Assembly (NCBI GenBank): GCA_039030915.1
Contig: JBCCDG010000084.1
Span: 1 to 17,666 of the forward strand
Source of the DNA: Thermohalobaculum sp039030915
Lineage (GTDB): Bacteria; Pseudomonadota; Alphaproteobacteria; Rhodobacterales; Rhodobacteraceae
Length of the DNA stretch: 17,666 bases
Direction: 5' to 3'
The position numbers were made by a program, and so were the translations under genes. Positions 6,384 to 14,416 of this stretch are shown one piece after another; position 1 is the first letter of the stretch, and each line of letters opens with the position of its first letter. The notes under the pieces are model-generated. The model saw only the letters and a program-made list of their open reading frames with translations. It had not been told where the DNA came from and searched no databases.

Positions 6384-8603
6384 ATGGCGACGGGTCGCAC
6401 GGCATGTCCGGCGGCGCGAAGCGCTGTCTTGCGGTCCGGAACGGGCGAAAGCGGCCGGCACGCCAGGATCCTGTGGCTTGGCGCGGCGGCCTTGGCGGCG
6501 GTCGGGCTCTTCCAGGTGGGGATGGAGGCGGCGTCGGACCCGGCGCTCCGTGCGGAGACAGGTGCGCTCCTCGCCCTCCTCTCGGCCCTTGCGCTCGCCG
6601 CGATGGCGCCCGCAGGCGCGGCGCAGGCGCTCGCGGCATTCGATGCCGGGCGCGACGACCCGAGGCTCAACCGCCCACTCCGCAGGCCGGGAGCTACCCC
6701 TGTCAGCGGAATGCGCGGCTTCTGGGGACTGGTGACCGCCTACTGGACCTCCGAACGCTGGCTCGAGGCATGGACGCTCACTGCCGCCGTCATCGGGCTC
6801 ACCACGCTGCTCTCCAAGGCCAGCGTCTGGGTCGCCATGGCCTCGGCGGATTTCCTGCATGCCCTCGTCAATGTGCATGCCGCCGAGGCGGGCAACGATC
6901 CGCTCGGCTGGGTACTGGGGGCGGCTGGCATTTATGCCGCCATCGCGCTCGCTCGCATCGGGGGCGTCGCGCTCCGCCACTTCGCCTCCAGCACGCTCCA
7001 CCGCAAGGCGCGTGCCTGGGTTCAGTCGCAGTATCAGGCGGGCATGCTGCGGGCCGGCCATGTCTCGGCCAATCTCGTCTCCGACCGCGACGACAGCCCT
7101 GGCGCGCGCCTGCCCGACAACATCGATCAGCGGGTCGATGAGTGCTCGATGAGCGTCTTCGGCGCGGTCATCGGGCTCGCCATGGGCCTCTGGGGCGCTT
7201 TCGCCTCGATCTACTTCGTGTCGGTCGCACTTCTCGAGCGTTCGGCGCCCGTGGGCTTTCTCGAAGCCTGGGGCGCGGACCTCTCCGTCTTCGTGACGGC
7301 GCAGACGGGCATTGCGGTAAACCTTCAGCCCGGGGCCTATGGCAGCTTCCTCCTCGTGATCGCGCTCGTCGCCACCTATGTGCCGCTGATGACCTGGGCG
7401 GCCTGGCGCCTCGGCCGGGTGCTCGAGCGTCAGACCATCGCGCGCCAGCGGGCCGACGGCTCTTGGCGCGGTGAGCTCGGCCAGATGCTGGTGCGCGCGC
7501 CCCGCATGGCGATCAGCAGGGGCGAGGCGGTGCAGGCGCGGGTCAACGAGCGGCTCTACGGCGCGGTCGACGGCACCTGGCACCGGCTCAATGGCACGCA
7601 GTCGGGCTTCATGGCCTTCACCAACGGCTACAACTTCATCACCAACCGGCTCCTCGGTTACCTGCCGGGTCTGCCCGCCTATCTCTCGGGCGCGATCAGC
7701 TTCAAGACCTACGCGGCAAGCTCCGAGCTGGTGGCGGAACTGATCAACGACAGCTCGTGGTTCATCCAGGTCATGCCCGCACTCGCGACGCTCAAGGCCA
7801 ACACCGTCCGGTTGACGGAGCTCGCCGAGGCGATCGAATGCGCGGGCGACAACAAGCGCTTCTATGCAGAGACGGGGCGGCATGCCTTCGCCTATTCGAT
7901 GGCGGATCCGGGCTTCGGCCTGCGCCTGCATAACCTCGAGCTCGCCCATCGCGGCCACGGGGCGGCGCCCTTCCTCCGCGTGCCGACGCTGCATATCCGC
8001 CCCGGGCGCTGGGCCTATGTCCGCGGGCAGAACGGGGCGGGCAAATCCTGTCTCCTGAAGGCGGTCATGGGGCTCTGGCCCTATGGCGGCGGCGCGATCA
8101 TCCGGCCGGAGCGGGCGTTCTTCGCCGGTCAGGACGCGGACCTGCCGCCGCGTCTCACGCTCAAGGAACTCGTGACCTATCCCGATCATGGGGAGCGGCA
8201 CTCGGATCTCGCCGTCGCCGCCGTGCTGGGCGAAGCGGGCCTCGCGCGCTTCATTCCGCAGCTTCACGAGGCCCTCTGCGGTGCGAAGCCCTGGGTCGAG
8301 ACGCTTTCGGGCGGGCAGCGTCAGCGCCTCGTCCTCGCCCGCATCCTGCTGCATCGGCCGGACCTGCTGCTGCTCGACGAAGCCTGCTCGGCGCTCGACC
8401 CTGACGCGGTGCTCGACTTCCATCGCATCCTGCGCGAGCATCTGCCGCGAGCAATCGTGGTGAGCGTCATGCACGAGCACGAACCCCCCGCGGCGCCCGA
8501 GGGCGCTCCGTTCTACGCCGACCTCATCGTGATCGAGGACGGCGAGGCGCGGCTGCAGCCGATCGTCACTTCGCCCATCCGCCTCCGTATCGCCGCCGAA
8601 TGA
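6384..8603 (+). CDS. ABC transporter, fused permease-ATPase (SbmA/YddA type)
   Basis: This half-transporter of about 739 residues would act as a dimer in the inner membrane. An N-terminal hydrophobic pair (about 6460-6640) precedes the conserved domain, which begins at GFWGLVTAYWTSERW. That domain and the helices after it match the 'ABC_membrane_2' group (YddA, SbmA/BacA, peroxisomal ABCD). The ATPase domain has Walker A GQNGAGKS (8025-8048), a Q-loop in FFAGQDADLPP, signature LSGGQRQR (8304-8327), Walker B LLLLDEACSALD (about 8361-8399) and an H-loop histidine in SVMHEHE. All ATPase motifs are intact. The substrate is unknown; relatives handle peptides, very-long-chain acyl groups or cofactors. 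The start is uncertain: ATG 6384, ATG 6375 and GTG 6228 are all in frame and none has a strong ribosome binding site. I prefer 6384 for codon use. The stop overlaps the glucosidase start (ATGA), so the two are translationally coupled. Confidence 0.88.
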   Translation: MATGRTACPAARSAVLRSGTGESGRHARILWLGAAALAAVGLFQVGMEAASDPALRAETGALLALLSALALAAMAPAGAAQALAAFDAGRDDPRLNRPLRRPGATPVSGMRGFWGLVTAYWTSERWLEAWTLTAAVIGLTTLLSKASVWVAMASADFLHALVNVHAAEAGNDPLGWVLGAAGIYAAIALARIGGVALRHFASSTLHRKARAWVQSQYQAGMLRAGHVSANLVSDRDDSPGARLPDNIDQRVDECSMSVFGAVIGLAMGLWGAFASIYFVSVALLERSAPVGFLEAWGADLSVFVTAQTGIAVNLQPGAYGSFLLVIALVATYVPLMTWAAWRLGRVLERQTIARQRADGSWRGELGQMLVRAPRMAISRGEAVQARVNERLYGAVDGTWHRLNGTQSGFMAFTNGYNFITNRLLGYLPGLPAYLSGAISFKTYAASSELVAELINDSSWFIQVMPALATLKANTVRLTELAEAIECAGDNKRFYAETGRHAFAYSMADPGFGLRLHNLELAHRGHGAAPFLRVPTLHIRPGRWAYVRGQNGAGKSCLLKAVMGLWPYGGGAIIRPERAFFAGQDADLPPRLTLKELVTYPDHGERHSDLAVAAVLGEAGLARFIPQLHEALCGAKPWVETLSGGQRQRLVLARILLHRPDLLLLDEACSALDPDAVLDFHRILREHLPRAIVVSVMHEHEPPAAPEGAPFYADLIVIEDGEARLQPIVTSPIRLRIAAE

Positions 8604-10879
8604 GCGCTGGGGAGCGGGAGGCCGGGCGCGCGGCTGTCGTCGCCGCGCTGATGGCGCGGATGACGCTCGCGGAGAAGATCGGGCAACTCGCCCTCTTCTC
8701 CGCCGGCGAAGGACCGGCGACGGGCGAAGCGGGCGGTCCGCCCCTTGCCGAGCTGATCGCCGCAGGCCGCGTCGGCTCTGTCTTCGGCACCAAGTCCTTC
8801 GATACCGTGAAGCGGCTGCAGGACGAGGCGCTGAAGAGCCGGCTTGCGATCCCGCTCCTCTTCGCAGAGGACGTGATCCACGGCCATCGAACGCTCATGC
8901 CGCTTCCCCTCGGGCTCGCGGCGAGCTTTGACATGGCGCTGGTGGAGGAGACCGCCGCCGCTGCCGCGCGGGAGGCGAGCGCCGAGGGCATCCACCAGGC
9001 CTACGCACCGATGCTCGACATCTGCCGCGATGCCCGCTGGGGCCGCGTCGCCGAGAGCCCGGGCGAGGACCCGTTTCTCGCCGCCCGATACGCCGAGGCC
9101 ATGGTGCGCGGCTTTCAGGGCGACGACCTAGCGGACCCAGAGCGCCTCTCCGCCTGCCTCAAGCACTTCATCGGCTACGGCGCGGCCGTGGGGGGGCGCG
9201 ACTACGATGCCGCGGAGATAGCGCTCCACACGCTCTACGACGTTTATGCCGAGCCTTTCCGGGCAGGCGTGGCCGCCGGCGCCACGGCCGTGATGACCGG
9301 CTTCAACACGCTCAACGGCATTCCCATGCACGCCCATCCGCTGGTCAAAGACTGGCTGCGCGGTGCGGCGGGGTTCGAGGGAGTTGTCGTGTCCGACTAC
9401 ACGGGCCTCCGTGAGGTCACGGCCCACGGTCTTGGTGGGCAAGAGGCGCGGGCGGTGCGCGCGCTCCTTGCCGGGATCGATCTCGACATGATCAGCGGCG
9501 ATTATCTCGCGGCCCTGCCTGAAACTGCCGAGAAAGGCCTGGAGGCTCCGGAAAGCGGCCTCTCCGTCTCTGCGAATGCGATCCTCGCCGCCATCGATGC
9601 CGCCGTTGAGCGCATCCTCACGCTCAAGGATCGCCTCGGCCTTTTCGAAGATCCCCTCCGTGGCGCGACGGCAGAGCGGGCCGCCGCCGCCCCCCTGCGG
9701 CCCGAGACGCGGGCGCTCGGCCGCCGCGCTGCGGCTGCCGCTGCCGTGCTGCTGAAGAACGACGGGCTCCTGCCCCTGCGTGAGGACGGTCTCCGCATTG
9801 CCCTTATCGGACCTTTGGGCGATGACCGGCCCAACATGCTCGGCACGTGGGCCGTCTCGGGCGATCCGCATGCATCTGTCACGATCCGCGAGGGCCTGGC
9901 CGCCGCCGACAATGAGATCCGCTTCGCCCCCGGCGCCCCTGTCGTCGACGAAGCGGCAGTGATCGACCGGCTCAACTTCGTGCCTGAGACAGTGACGCCC
10001 GACCCCCGGCCCCCGGCCGTCCTGCTGGCCGAGGCTGAAGCGCTCGCGGCATGGGCCGATGTGATCGTGGCGGTCGTGGGCGAGGCGAAGGAGCATACGG
10101 GCGAGTGCGCCTCCCGCGCAGAGCCGGATATCCCGGCACCGCAAAGGCGCCTCCTCGCGCGCCTTGCCCTCAGCGGCAAGCCCATGGCGGCCGTGGTCCT
10201 TGCCGGCCGGCCCCTGGTGCTCGGCGAGCTGCCGGAAACGGCCAACGCCCTCGTCTACGCCTTCTTCGGCGGCACCGAGATGGGGAACGGCCTCGCCGAT
10301 CTCCTCTACGGCCGGGCCGAGCCGACGGCGCGCCTGCCCGTCTCGCTGCCTGCGCATGCGGGGCAGGCGCCGCTCCATCACGGTGCGCATGAAGGCGGCC
10401 GTCCCTGGCCGGGCGAATGGCGCAAGTTCACTACCAACTACATCGACCTGCCGGACGACCAGCATCCGGGACGCGGCCGCTATCCCTTCGGCGCGGGCCT
10501 CGCCTACACCCGCTTCGCCTTTGCGGCGCCCGTGCTTGCCGAGGCGCAGCTTGCGGGGGCGGAAGCGGTCGCCGACGTGTCCGTCGCGGTCGAGAACATC
10601 GGCGCCCGGGCGGGCACGGCGGTCGTGCAGCTCTACGTCTCCGATCCCGTCGCCCGGATCGCCCGGCCCGCGCAGGAGCTGAAGGGCATTGCACGCCTCA
10701 TCCTTGCGCCGGGTGAGCGCGGCACTGCGCGGTTCAAGCTGACGAGGGACGATCTTTCGTACACGCTGCCCGATGCCGCCGGTCGGCCAGAGAGGGTATG
10801 GGATCCCGGAGAGTTCGTCATCCGCACCGGACCCGACGCCGCGAATACCGAGGCTGCATCCTTGCGCTGGGATCCCTGA
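8600..10879 (+). CDS. bglX: Family GH3 beta-glucosidase (BglX type)
   Basis: The 759-residue glycoside hydrolase would release beta-linked glucose or similar sugars from the non-reducing ends of oligosaccharides. The N-terminal TIM-barrel domain starts at MTLAEKIGQL. It contains the substrate-site motifs SPGEDPFL and KHFIGYGAAVGGRDY, and the nucleophile D266 in GVVVSDYTG. The C-terminal alpha/beta sandwich carries VVGEAKEHTGECASR, whose E502 aligns with the probable acid/base region. A fibronectin-III-like end follows (GTAVVQLYVSDPVARIARP, LKGIARL). Length and motifs fit BglX, but unlike E. coli BglX there is no signal peptide: the N-terminus (MSAGEREAGRAAVVAALMAR) is hydrophilic, so a cytoplasmic enzyme is predicted. 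It starts inside the stop of the ABC transporter gene (ATGA, 8600-8603). This suggests the transporter may handle its substrate or product, which is inference from context. Confidence 0.94.
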   Translation: MSAGEREAGRAAVVAALMARMTLAEKIGQLALFSAGEGPATGEAGGPPLAELIAAGRVGSVFGTKSFDTVKRLQDEALKSRLAIPLLFAEDVIHGHRTLMPLPLGLAASFDMALVEETAAAAAREASAEGIHQAYAPMLDICRDARWGRVAESPGEDPFLAARYAEAMVRGFQGDDLADPERLSACLKHFIGYGAAVGGRDYDAAEIALHTLYDVYAEPFRAGVAAGATAVMTGFNTLNGIPMHAHPLVKDWLRGAAGFEGVVVSDYTGLREVTAHGLGGQEARAVRALLAGIDLDMISGDYLAALPETAEKGLEAPESGLSVSANAILAAIDAAVERILTLKDRLGLFEDPLRGATAERAAAAPLRPETRALGRRAAAAAAVLLKNDGLLPLREDGLRIALIGPLGDDRPNMLGTWAVSGDPHASVTIREGLAAADNEIRFAPGAPVVDEAAVIDRLNFVPETVTPDPRPPAVLLAEAEALAAWADVIVAVVGEAKEHTGECASRAEPDIPAPQRRLLARLALSGKPMAAVVLAGRPLVLGELPETANALVYAFFGGTEMGNGLADLLYGRAEPTARLPVSLPAHAGQAPLHHGAHEGGRPWPGEWRKFTTNYIDLPDDQHPGRGRYPFGAGLAYTRFAFAAPVLAEAQLAGAEAVADVSVAVENIGARAGTAVVQLYVSDPVARIARPAQELKGIARLILAPGERGTARFKLTRDDLSYTLPDAAGRPERVWDPGEFVIRTGPDAANTEAASLRWDP

Positions 10880-10893
10880 CCGCAGGCGTTTGC

Positions 10894-10908
10894 CGCGCCC
10901 TCGGCGCG
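10894..10908. terminator. Possible small hairpin in a convergent gap
   Basis: CGCGCC (10894-10899) and GGCGCG (10903-10908) form a 6-base G/C stem around CTC. It lies in the 46-base gap between the 3' ends of the glucosidase and hydrolase genes, where a bidirectional terminator would be expected. There is no T tract on either side, and G/C palindromes are frequent by chance in this composition, so the call is weak. Confidence 0.25.
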
Positions 10909-10925
10909 CCGCGGCGCTGCGTCGA

Positions 10926-11723
10926 TCAGGCCGTCGTGGCGTCCGGCGGCCAGTGGGCAGCGATCCACCCGAGTGCCCGGTCGAGCGCCAGCTCATAGGC
11001 GGGGCCCGAGGGACAATGCTCCGCGCCGGGTATGGTCGCGACGAAGGGCGCCGGCTTAAGCGTCGCGGCAAAGCGGGAGACATCGCCCGGCCGCGTCAGC
11101 CCGTCCCGCACGCCGGTGAGGAAGGCGAGAGACTGGGTCAGGCGGGCGGCGAAGGGGGCAAGGTCATGTGCGGTATACTCAGCCGTCGCACCCGGCACCT
11201 CGCGCTCGAGCGCCGCCAGAGCGCCCGGCCCCATTGTCGCCCGCGCGGCGAGGAGCGCATTGCCTGAGACGACGGCAGAGACGGCGAGCACCGCGCCCAC
11301 GGCATCGCCACCGTGCTCCGCCGCGAGCCTGAGGGCCGCGTAGGCGCCCATGCTATGCCCGGCCAGCAGTACCTGACCGGGCGGCCCGCCCGCCGCCTCC
11401 GCGCCGCCCTTCGCCAGCCAGTCGAGCACCCGCGCCGCATCTGCATGATGCGCTGCCATCGTAAAGGAGTGCGGCTCTCCACCGGCCGTCCCGTCCTCCG
11501 CATTCGGCGCGGAATTGGGCAGGGCAGGGATGACCGTCGTGAAGCCGTGCCGCACCAGCGCGCCGGCCGCCTCGACGATCTGCGGCTGTGCCGGCGCGCC
11601 GTTCCGGCCGTGTAGCATCAGGGCGAGGCCACGGGCAGGCTCCCCGACCGACGGCAGGACGAAGAGGCCGGTGCGCGTGACCCCGTCTCCAAGCGTGCCG
11701 ATGGGGCAGAGTGGCGCGATCAT
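10926..11723 (-). CDS. Alpha/beta-hydrolase fold enzyme (dienelactone hydrolase/esterase-like)
   Basis: The 265-residue soluble hydrolase has a clear catalytic triad: nucleophile S124 in AGHSMGAYAA, aspartate D207 in TGVRDGLTRP and histidine H236 in IPGAEHCPSG. The LMLHGRNG strand-turn at 36-43 supplies the oxyanion-hole region. It has no signal peptide, so it is probably cytoplasmic. It cannot be assigned to a substrate; dienelactone-hydrolase-like, carboxylesterase or acyl hydrolase are all possible. Start ATG 11723 has only a weak ribosome binding site. It lies 61 bases downstream of the tRNA-Gly gene on the same strand, so read-through from the tRNA promoter is possible. Its 3' end converges with the glucosidase gene. 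Confidence 0.85.
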   Translation of the reverse strand: MIAPLCPIGTLGDGVTRTGLFVLPSVGEPARGLALMLHGRNGAPAQPQIVEAAGALVRHGFTTVIPALPNSAPNAEDGTAGGEPHSFTMAAHHADAARVLDWLAKGGAEAAGGPPGQVLLAGHSMGAYAALRLAAEHGGDAVGAVLAVSAVVSGNALLAARATMGPGALAALEREVPGATAEYTAHDLAPFAARLTQSLAFLTGVRDGLTRPGDVSRFAATLKPAPFVATIPGAEHCPSGPAYELALDRALGWIAAHWPPDATTA

Positions 11724-11784
11724 GCAGGCAAACCCAGAAGGCGCAATGCCGTCAGTTCACACAGGCCCGATACTGTTTTGAAGA

Positions 11785-11859
11785 TGGAGCGGGCGATGAG
11801 ATTCGAACTCACGACCCCAACCTTGGCAAGGTTGTGCTCTACCCCTGAGCTACGCCCGC
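11785..11859 (-). tRNA. tRNA-Gly (anticodon GCC)
   Basis: On the minus strand the 75-base gene reads 5'-GCGGGCG TA GCTC AGGGGTAGA GAGC-type D arm, anticodon arm CAACC TTGCCAA GGTTG, T arm with GTTCGAATC, closing CGCCCGC and an encoded TCCA end. The acceptor stem pairs perfectly (GCGGGCG with CGCCCGC). The anticodon GCC is at 11825-11827. It reads GGC/GGU glycine codons, which suits this GC-rich genome. The 3' CCA is encoded in the DNA. No integrase or attachment-site duplication is visible beside it, so no island is inserted here within the window. Confidence 0.97.
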
Positions 11860-11958
11860 GTCCTTGGGTGGCGGGTGTATTGCAGGTTTCGAAATCCGGC
11901 GCAAGCGTCTTGGCGGGCGGATTTTGCATGGCCGCGATGCGGGGCGGTGCGGGACCGC

Positions 11959-12912
11959 TCAGTGCTGTTCCGCAACCCTCAGCAACGGCTCGACAGTGGC
12001 GGGAACGGGCATTTGCGGGCGCAGGCGCTTCTTCAGGAAGTCCATCACCGCGCGAGTCTTGCCGGGCAGAAAATTGCGTGACGGATAGACGGCCCAGGCG
12101 CCTGCCTCGAAGCTGTCCGCGGCCGCCCACCAGTCGGGCAACAGGTCGACGAGCTGTCCGTCGGCGAGATCCTCCGCGATCAGCCAGTCTGGCAGGAGCG
12201 CCGGCCCCAGGCCCTCGCGCGCCGCTTCCCGGAGCGCGAGCGGCGAGGAGATCGCGATATCCCCCTCCACGGCCACCTCGACGGCATCGCCCCGCCCGAG
12301 CGGCTTGAACCGCCAGATCGAGCGCTTGCCGTTGAAGCCCATGCGCAGGCAGCGATGGAGCGAAAGCGCCTCCGGCTCCTCCGGCAGCGGGCGCTGACGC
12401 AGGTATTCTGGGCTCGCCACCGCATGGTAGCGCGTGTCGACGAGGCGGGAGATGACGCCGCCCTCGCTCGGCATCGGGCCGAGGCGGATGGCGAGATCGA
12501 TCTTGTCCGCCACGAGATCCACGAGGTCGTCGGTCAGGATGAGCTCGACCGAGAGATGGGGATGCTGGCGCTTCAGATCCTTGAGCGCCGGGGTCAGGAT
12601 CGCCGTGCCGAAGGCGAGCGAGGTCGTGATGCGCACTGTCCCGTTCGGGCCCGAGGTCAGCGAGCGCGCGGCATCACGCGCACGGTCGAGTTCGTCGAGC
12701 GCGGGTTCCGCGAGGCGCAGGAAGGTCGACCCCGCTTCGGTAAGCGACACGCGCCGCGTCGAGCGCTGGAAGAGGCGGAGGCCCAGCCCCTCCTCGAGCG
12801 AGGCGATTGCACGGGAGACCGAGGAGGGATCGACGCCGTGGGCACGCGCGGCGGCGGCAAAACTGCCCTGCCGGGCTACCTCAGCGAAGAGCTTGATCTG
12901 ATCGAGTTCCAA
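11959..12912 (-). CDS. LysR-family transcriptional regulator
   Basis: The 317-residue protein starts with a winged helix-turn-helix: LDQIKLFAEVARQGSFAAAA, then HGVDPSSVSRAIASLEEGLG and LRLFQRSTRRVSLTEAG (about residues 2-60). A linker helix and a LysR substrate-binding domain follow (about 88-300), with landmarks IDLAIRLGPM, HRCLRMGFNG, EGLGPALLPDWL and AVYPSRNFLPGKTRAVMDFL. It resembles the AaeR/DsdC-like subgroup often annotated only as LysR. The ligand is unknown. The start is TTG 12912: GGGAGG (12920-12925 on the plus strand) lies 7 bases upstream and the protein then begins MELDQIKLF, the usual LysR N-terminus. The frame stays open further upstream, but that sequence is not LysR-like. 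It diverges from the LysM/rhodanese gene, and LysR proteins commonly regulate the divergent neighbour. Confidence 0.93.
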   Translation of the reverse strand: MELDQIKLFAEVARQGSFAAAARAHGVDPSSVSRAIASLEEGLGLRLFQRSTRRVSLTEAGSTFLRLAEPALDELDRARDAARSLTSGPNGTVRITTSLAFGTAILTPALKDLKRQHPHLSVELILTDDLVDLVADKIDLAIRLGPMPSEGGVISRLVDTRYHAVASPEYLRQRPLPEEPEALSLHRCLRMGFNGKRSIWRFKPLGRGDAVEVAVEGDIAISSPLALREAAREGLGPALLPDWLIAEDLADGQLVDLLPDWWAAADSFEAGAWAVYPSRNFLPGKTRAVMDFLKKRLRPQMPVPATVEPLLRVAEQH

Positions 12913-13154
12913 TGGGTCGCCTCCCGAGCGCCTGGCGTTCCTAGCATCACTATCGTCACGTTCGCCGCGCGGTCGTTTTTCGCCGCATCCTTCGTGTATA
13001 CAACATCCTTGGCACCCCTGCGTGCAGTCAAGGGCTTTCTGACGAGGAGGCTCTGCTTCCTTGGTATTATGGCGGTTGTGGAGCGGTGTTATCTCTTGTG
13101 TTAACCAATTTATGAGTTCGTGACCGACTAGCGGCGAAAGAATGGCGGTACGCC
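12913..13154. promoter_or_regulatory. Divergent promoter region between LysR and LysM genes
   Basis: This 242-base gap is locally AT-richer than the genes on either side, as expected for a shared control region. It contains GTATAC (12994-12999) and stretches such as TTGTGG, 17 bases, TGTTAA (about 13076-13104) that could be a weak sigma-70 promoter for the rightward gene. LysR proteins bind T-N11-A-type partial palindromes; I could not pick one convincingly. No RNA gene or small reading frame of note was seen apart from a short alternative frame at ATG 13142. Confidence 0.4.
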
Positions 13155-14297
13155 TTGTTGCGACGAAAGCATGTATCCTTGTTTCTTGCTGCGTTAGTCT
13201 GGCTTTGCTTGCCGGGCAGCGCTTCGAGGGCTCAGGATTCGGTGCCAATAGTTAACGCAACGGCACCTTCCGAGCCCTGCGAGCGCTTCTATACCGTCGT
13301 GCGCGGGGATACGCTGAGCCTGATCGCGGGGCGCGTGCTGGGCGATGTCAGGGCGTTCAACCGTCTCTACGCCCTCAACAGACAGGTGATCGGCCCCGAT
13401 CCGGCAACGCTCGAGGTCGGGACGGTGCTGCGCCTGCCATGCGCAGAGCCGCAGACGCGCGCCGGGGTGCCGGAAACACCGCCCACGGAGTTGCGCGGCG
13501 GCGGGCTGGGTCCGGTTGTGGTGGCGCCGCTCGGTGTCGGGACCCGCATCGCAACGCGCGGGATCGCGACCATCGGCGCGCGTGCCCTGTCGGCCCGGAT
13601 CACGCGGGACCGCCGGCTTCAGGTGGTCGATATCCGGGACGGCGAGGGTGTGGGCCGTACCTTCGTGCCACGTGCGCTTGTCCTGCCGCGGGCCTCCTGG
13701 CCGAGGGTCGAGCGTCACGTGGCCTTTCTGGCCGAGCGCGGCGTGCGCCCCGGTGGCCCGGTCGCGATCGTCGCGGCCGATGGCAGTCGGCGATCGCTCG
13801 CGCGGGCGGCCTTCGCGGCATGGGCGATGCATCAGGCGGGGGTGGAGGAGGTGCTGTTGCTGAGGGGCGGGCAGGCTGCGTGGGAGCGTGCGCGCCGCCC
13901 CCTCTGGGCGAGCCCGGCGACGCCGCAGCCCCAGCGTTTCGCCCGCGCGGGCCTGTCTGCCGATCTACCGAAGGCAGGAACACCCGTCCTGTCCGCAGGG
14001 CATGAGGTGGTCAGCATCGGCGCGCCCATGGCAGGGGCGATCGAGGCGCCGCCCCTGCCGGATGTCGCGGCGCTGATCGCGGCGGGCCGGGAGCGGGAGG
14101 CGGCACTGTCGGCCCTCATCTGGCTAAAGGCCGTGCCCGCGTCTTGGGAAAGCGCGCCGGTGCTCCTGACCGCGCCCGACCCGGACGAAGCGGCGCTGGC
14201 CTGGCTTCTCGCCAGCGCGTTTGCGGGGGTGACGGGCGTTGGACTGCTGCCGCCGGAGATGCGCGGAGCCGATGGTGAGCAGAACGAGGGCGGCTGA
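13155..14297 (+). CDS. Exported LysM protein with degenerate rhodanese-like domain(s)
   Basis: The 380-residue protein has a signal peptide (RRKHVSLFLAALVWLCLP, cleavage probably after SRA at 26). A LysM-type peptidoglycan-binding domain follows (about 44-95: FYTVVRGDTLSLIAGRVLGD to LEVGTVLRLP), flanked by C42 and C96, which could form a disulfide. Residues about 155-248 have a rhodanese pattern: LQVVDIRDGEGVGRTFVPRA, then VAIVAADGSRRSLARAAF, then EEVLLLRGGQAAWE. The position of the catalytic cysteine is alanine in IVAADGSRRS, so sulfur transfer is not expected. Residues about 280-370 (VVSIGAPMAGAIEAPPLP, PVLLTAPDPDEAALAWLLAS) look like a second, more degenerate copy. The likely role is a periplasmic wall-binding scaffold or sensor; I know no named family. 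The start is TTG 13155 (or TTG 13158): in this frame a TGA at 13113 bars upstream starts, there is no ATG before the signal peptide, and GGCGG lies 6 bases upstream. Confidence 0.8.
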   Translation: MLRRKHVSLFLAALVWLCLPGSASRAQDSVPIVNATAPSEPCERFYTVVRGDTLSLIAGRVLGDVRAFNRLYALNRQVIGPDPATLEVGTVLRLPCAEPQTRAGVPETPPTELRGGGLGPVVVAPLGVGTRIATRGIATIGARALSARITRDRRLQVVDIRDGEGVGRTFVPRALVLPRASWPRVERHVAFLAERGVRPGGPVAIVAADGSRRSLARAAFAAWAMHQAGVEEVLLLRGGQAAWERARRPLWASPATPQPQRFARAGLSADLPKAGTPVLSAGHEVVSIGAPMAGAIEAPPLPDVAALIAAGREREAALSALIWLKAVPASWESAPVLLTAPDPDEAALAWLLASAFAGVTGVGLLPPEMRGADGEQNEGG

Positions 14298-14416
14298 GGC
14301 GCGCGGCGACGCTGCTCCCGCGCGTGCGCTTCGAGGGACGCCGCTGACGGAGCCGCGGCCGATGGTCAGACCGGATCTCCCCGGCCGTAGCGCGCTCGGG
14401 ATGCGTGCGGTCGATG

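Noticed and set aside
5168..6670. Extended 500-residue minus-strand frame for the DMT exporter
   Set aside because: The part beyond 6148 is antisense to the ABC gene and lacks homology; a strong ribosome binding site places the start at 6148.
6237..8480. A 747-residue open frame antisense to the ABC transporter
   Set aside because: It is rich in Arg/His/Glu with no domain. Long antisense frames are expected in GC-rich coding DNA, and the sense strand has all ABC motifs.
9128..11083. A 651-residue open frame antisense to the glucosidase
   Set aside because: It has shadow-like composition and no motifs, while the sense strand is a complete GH3 enzyme.
11785..11859. tRNA-Gly as an integration site for a genomic island
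   Set aside because: No integrase, no repeated tRNA 3' end and no composition change lies on either side within the window.
12913..13248. N-terminal extension of the LysR frame up to 13248
   Set aside because: The extra ~112 residues are Cys/Arg-rich with no homology, and the LysR fold begins at the TTG with its ribosome binding site.
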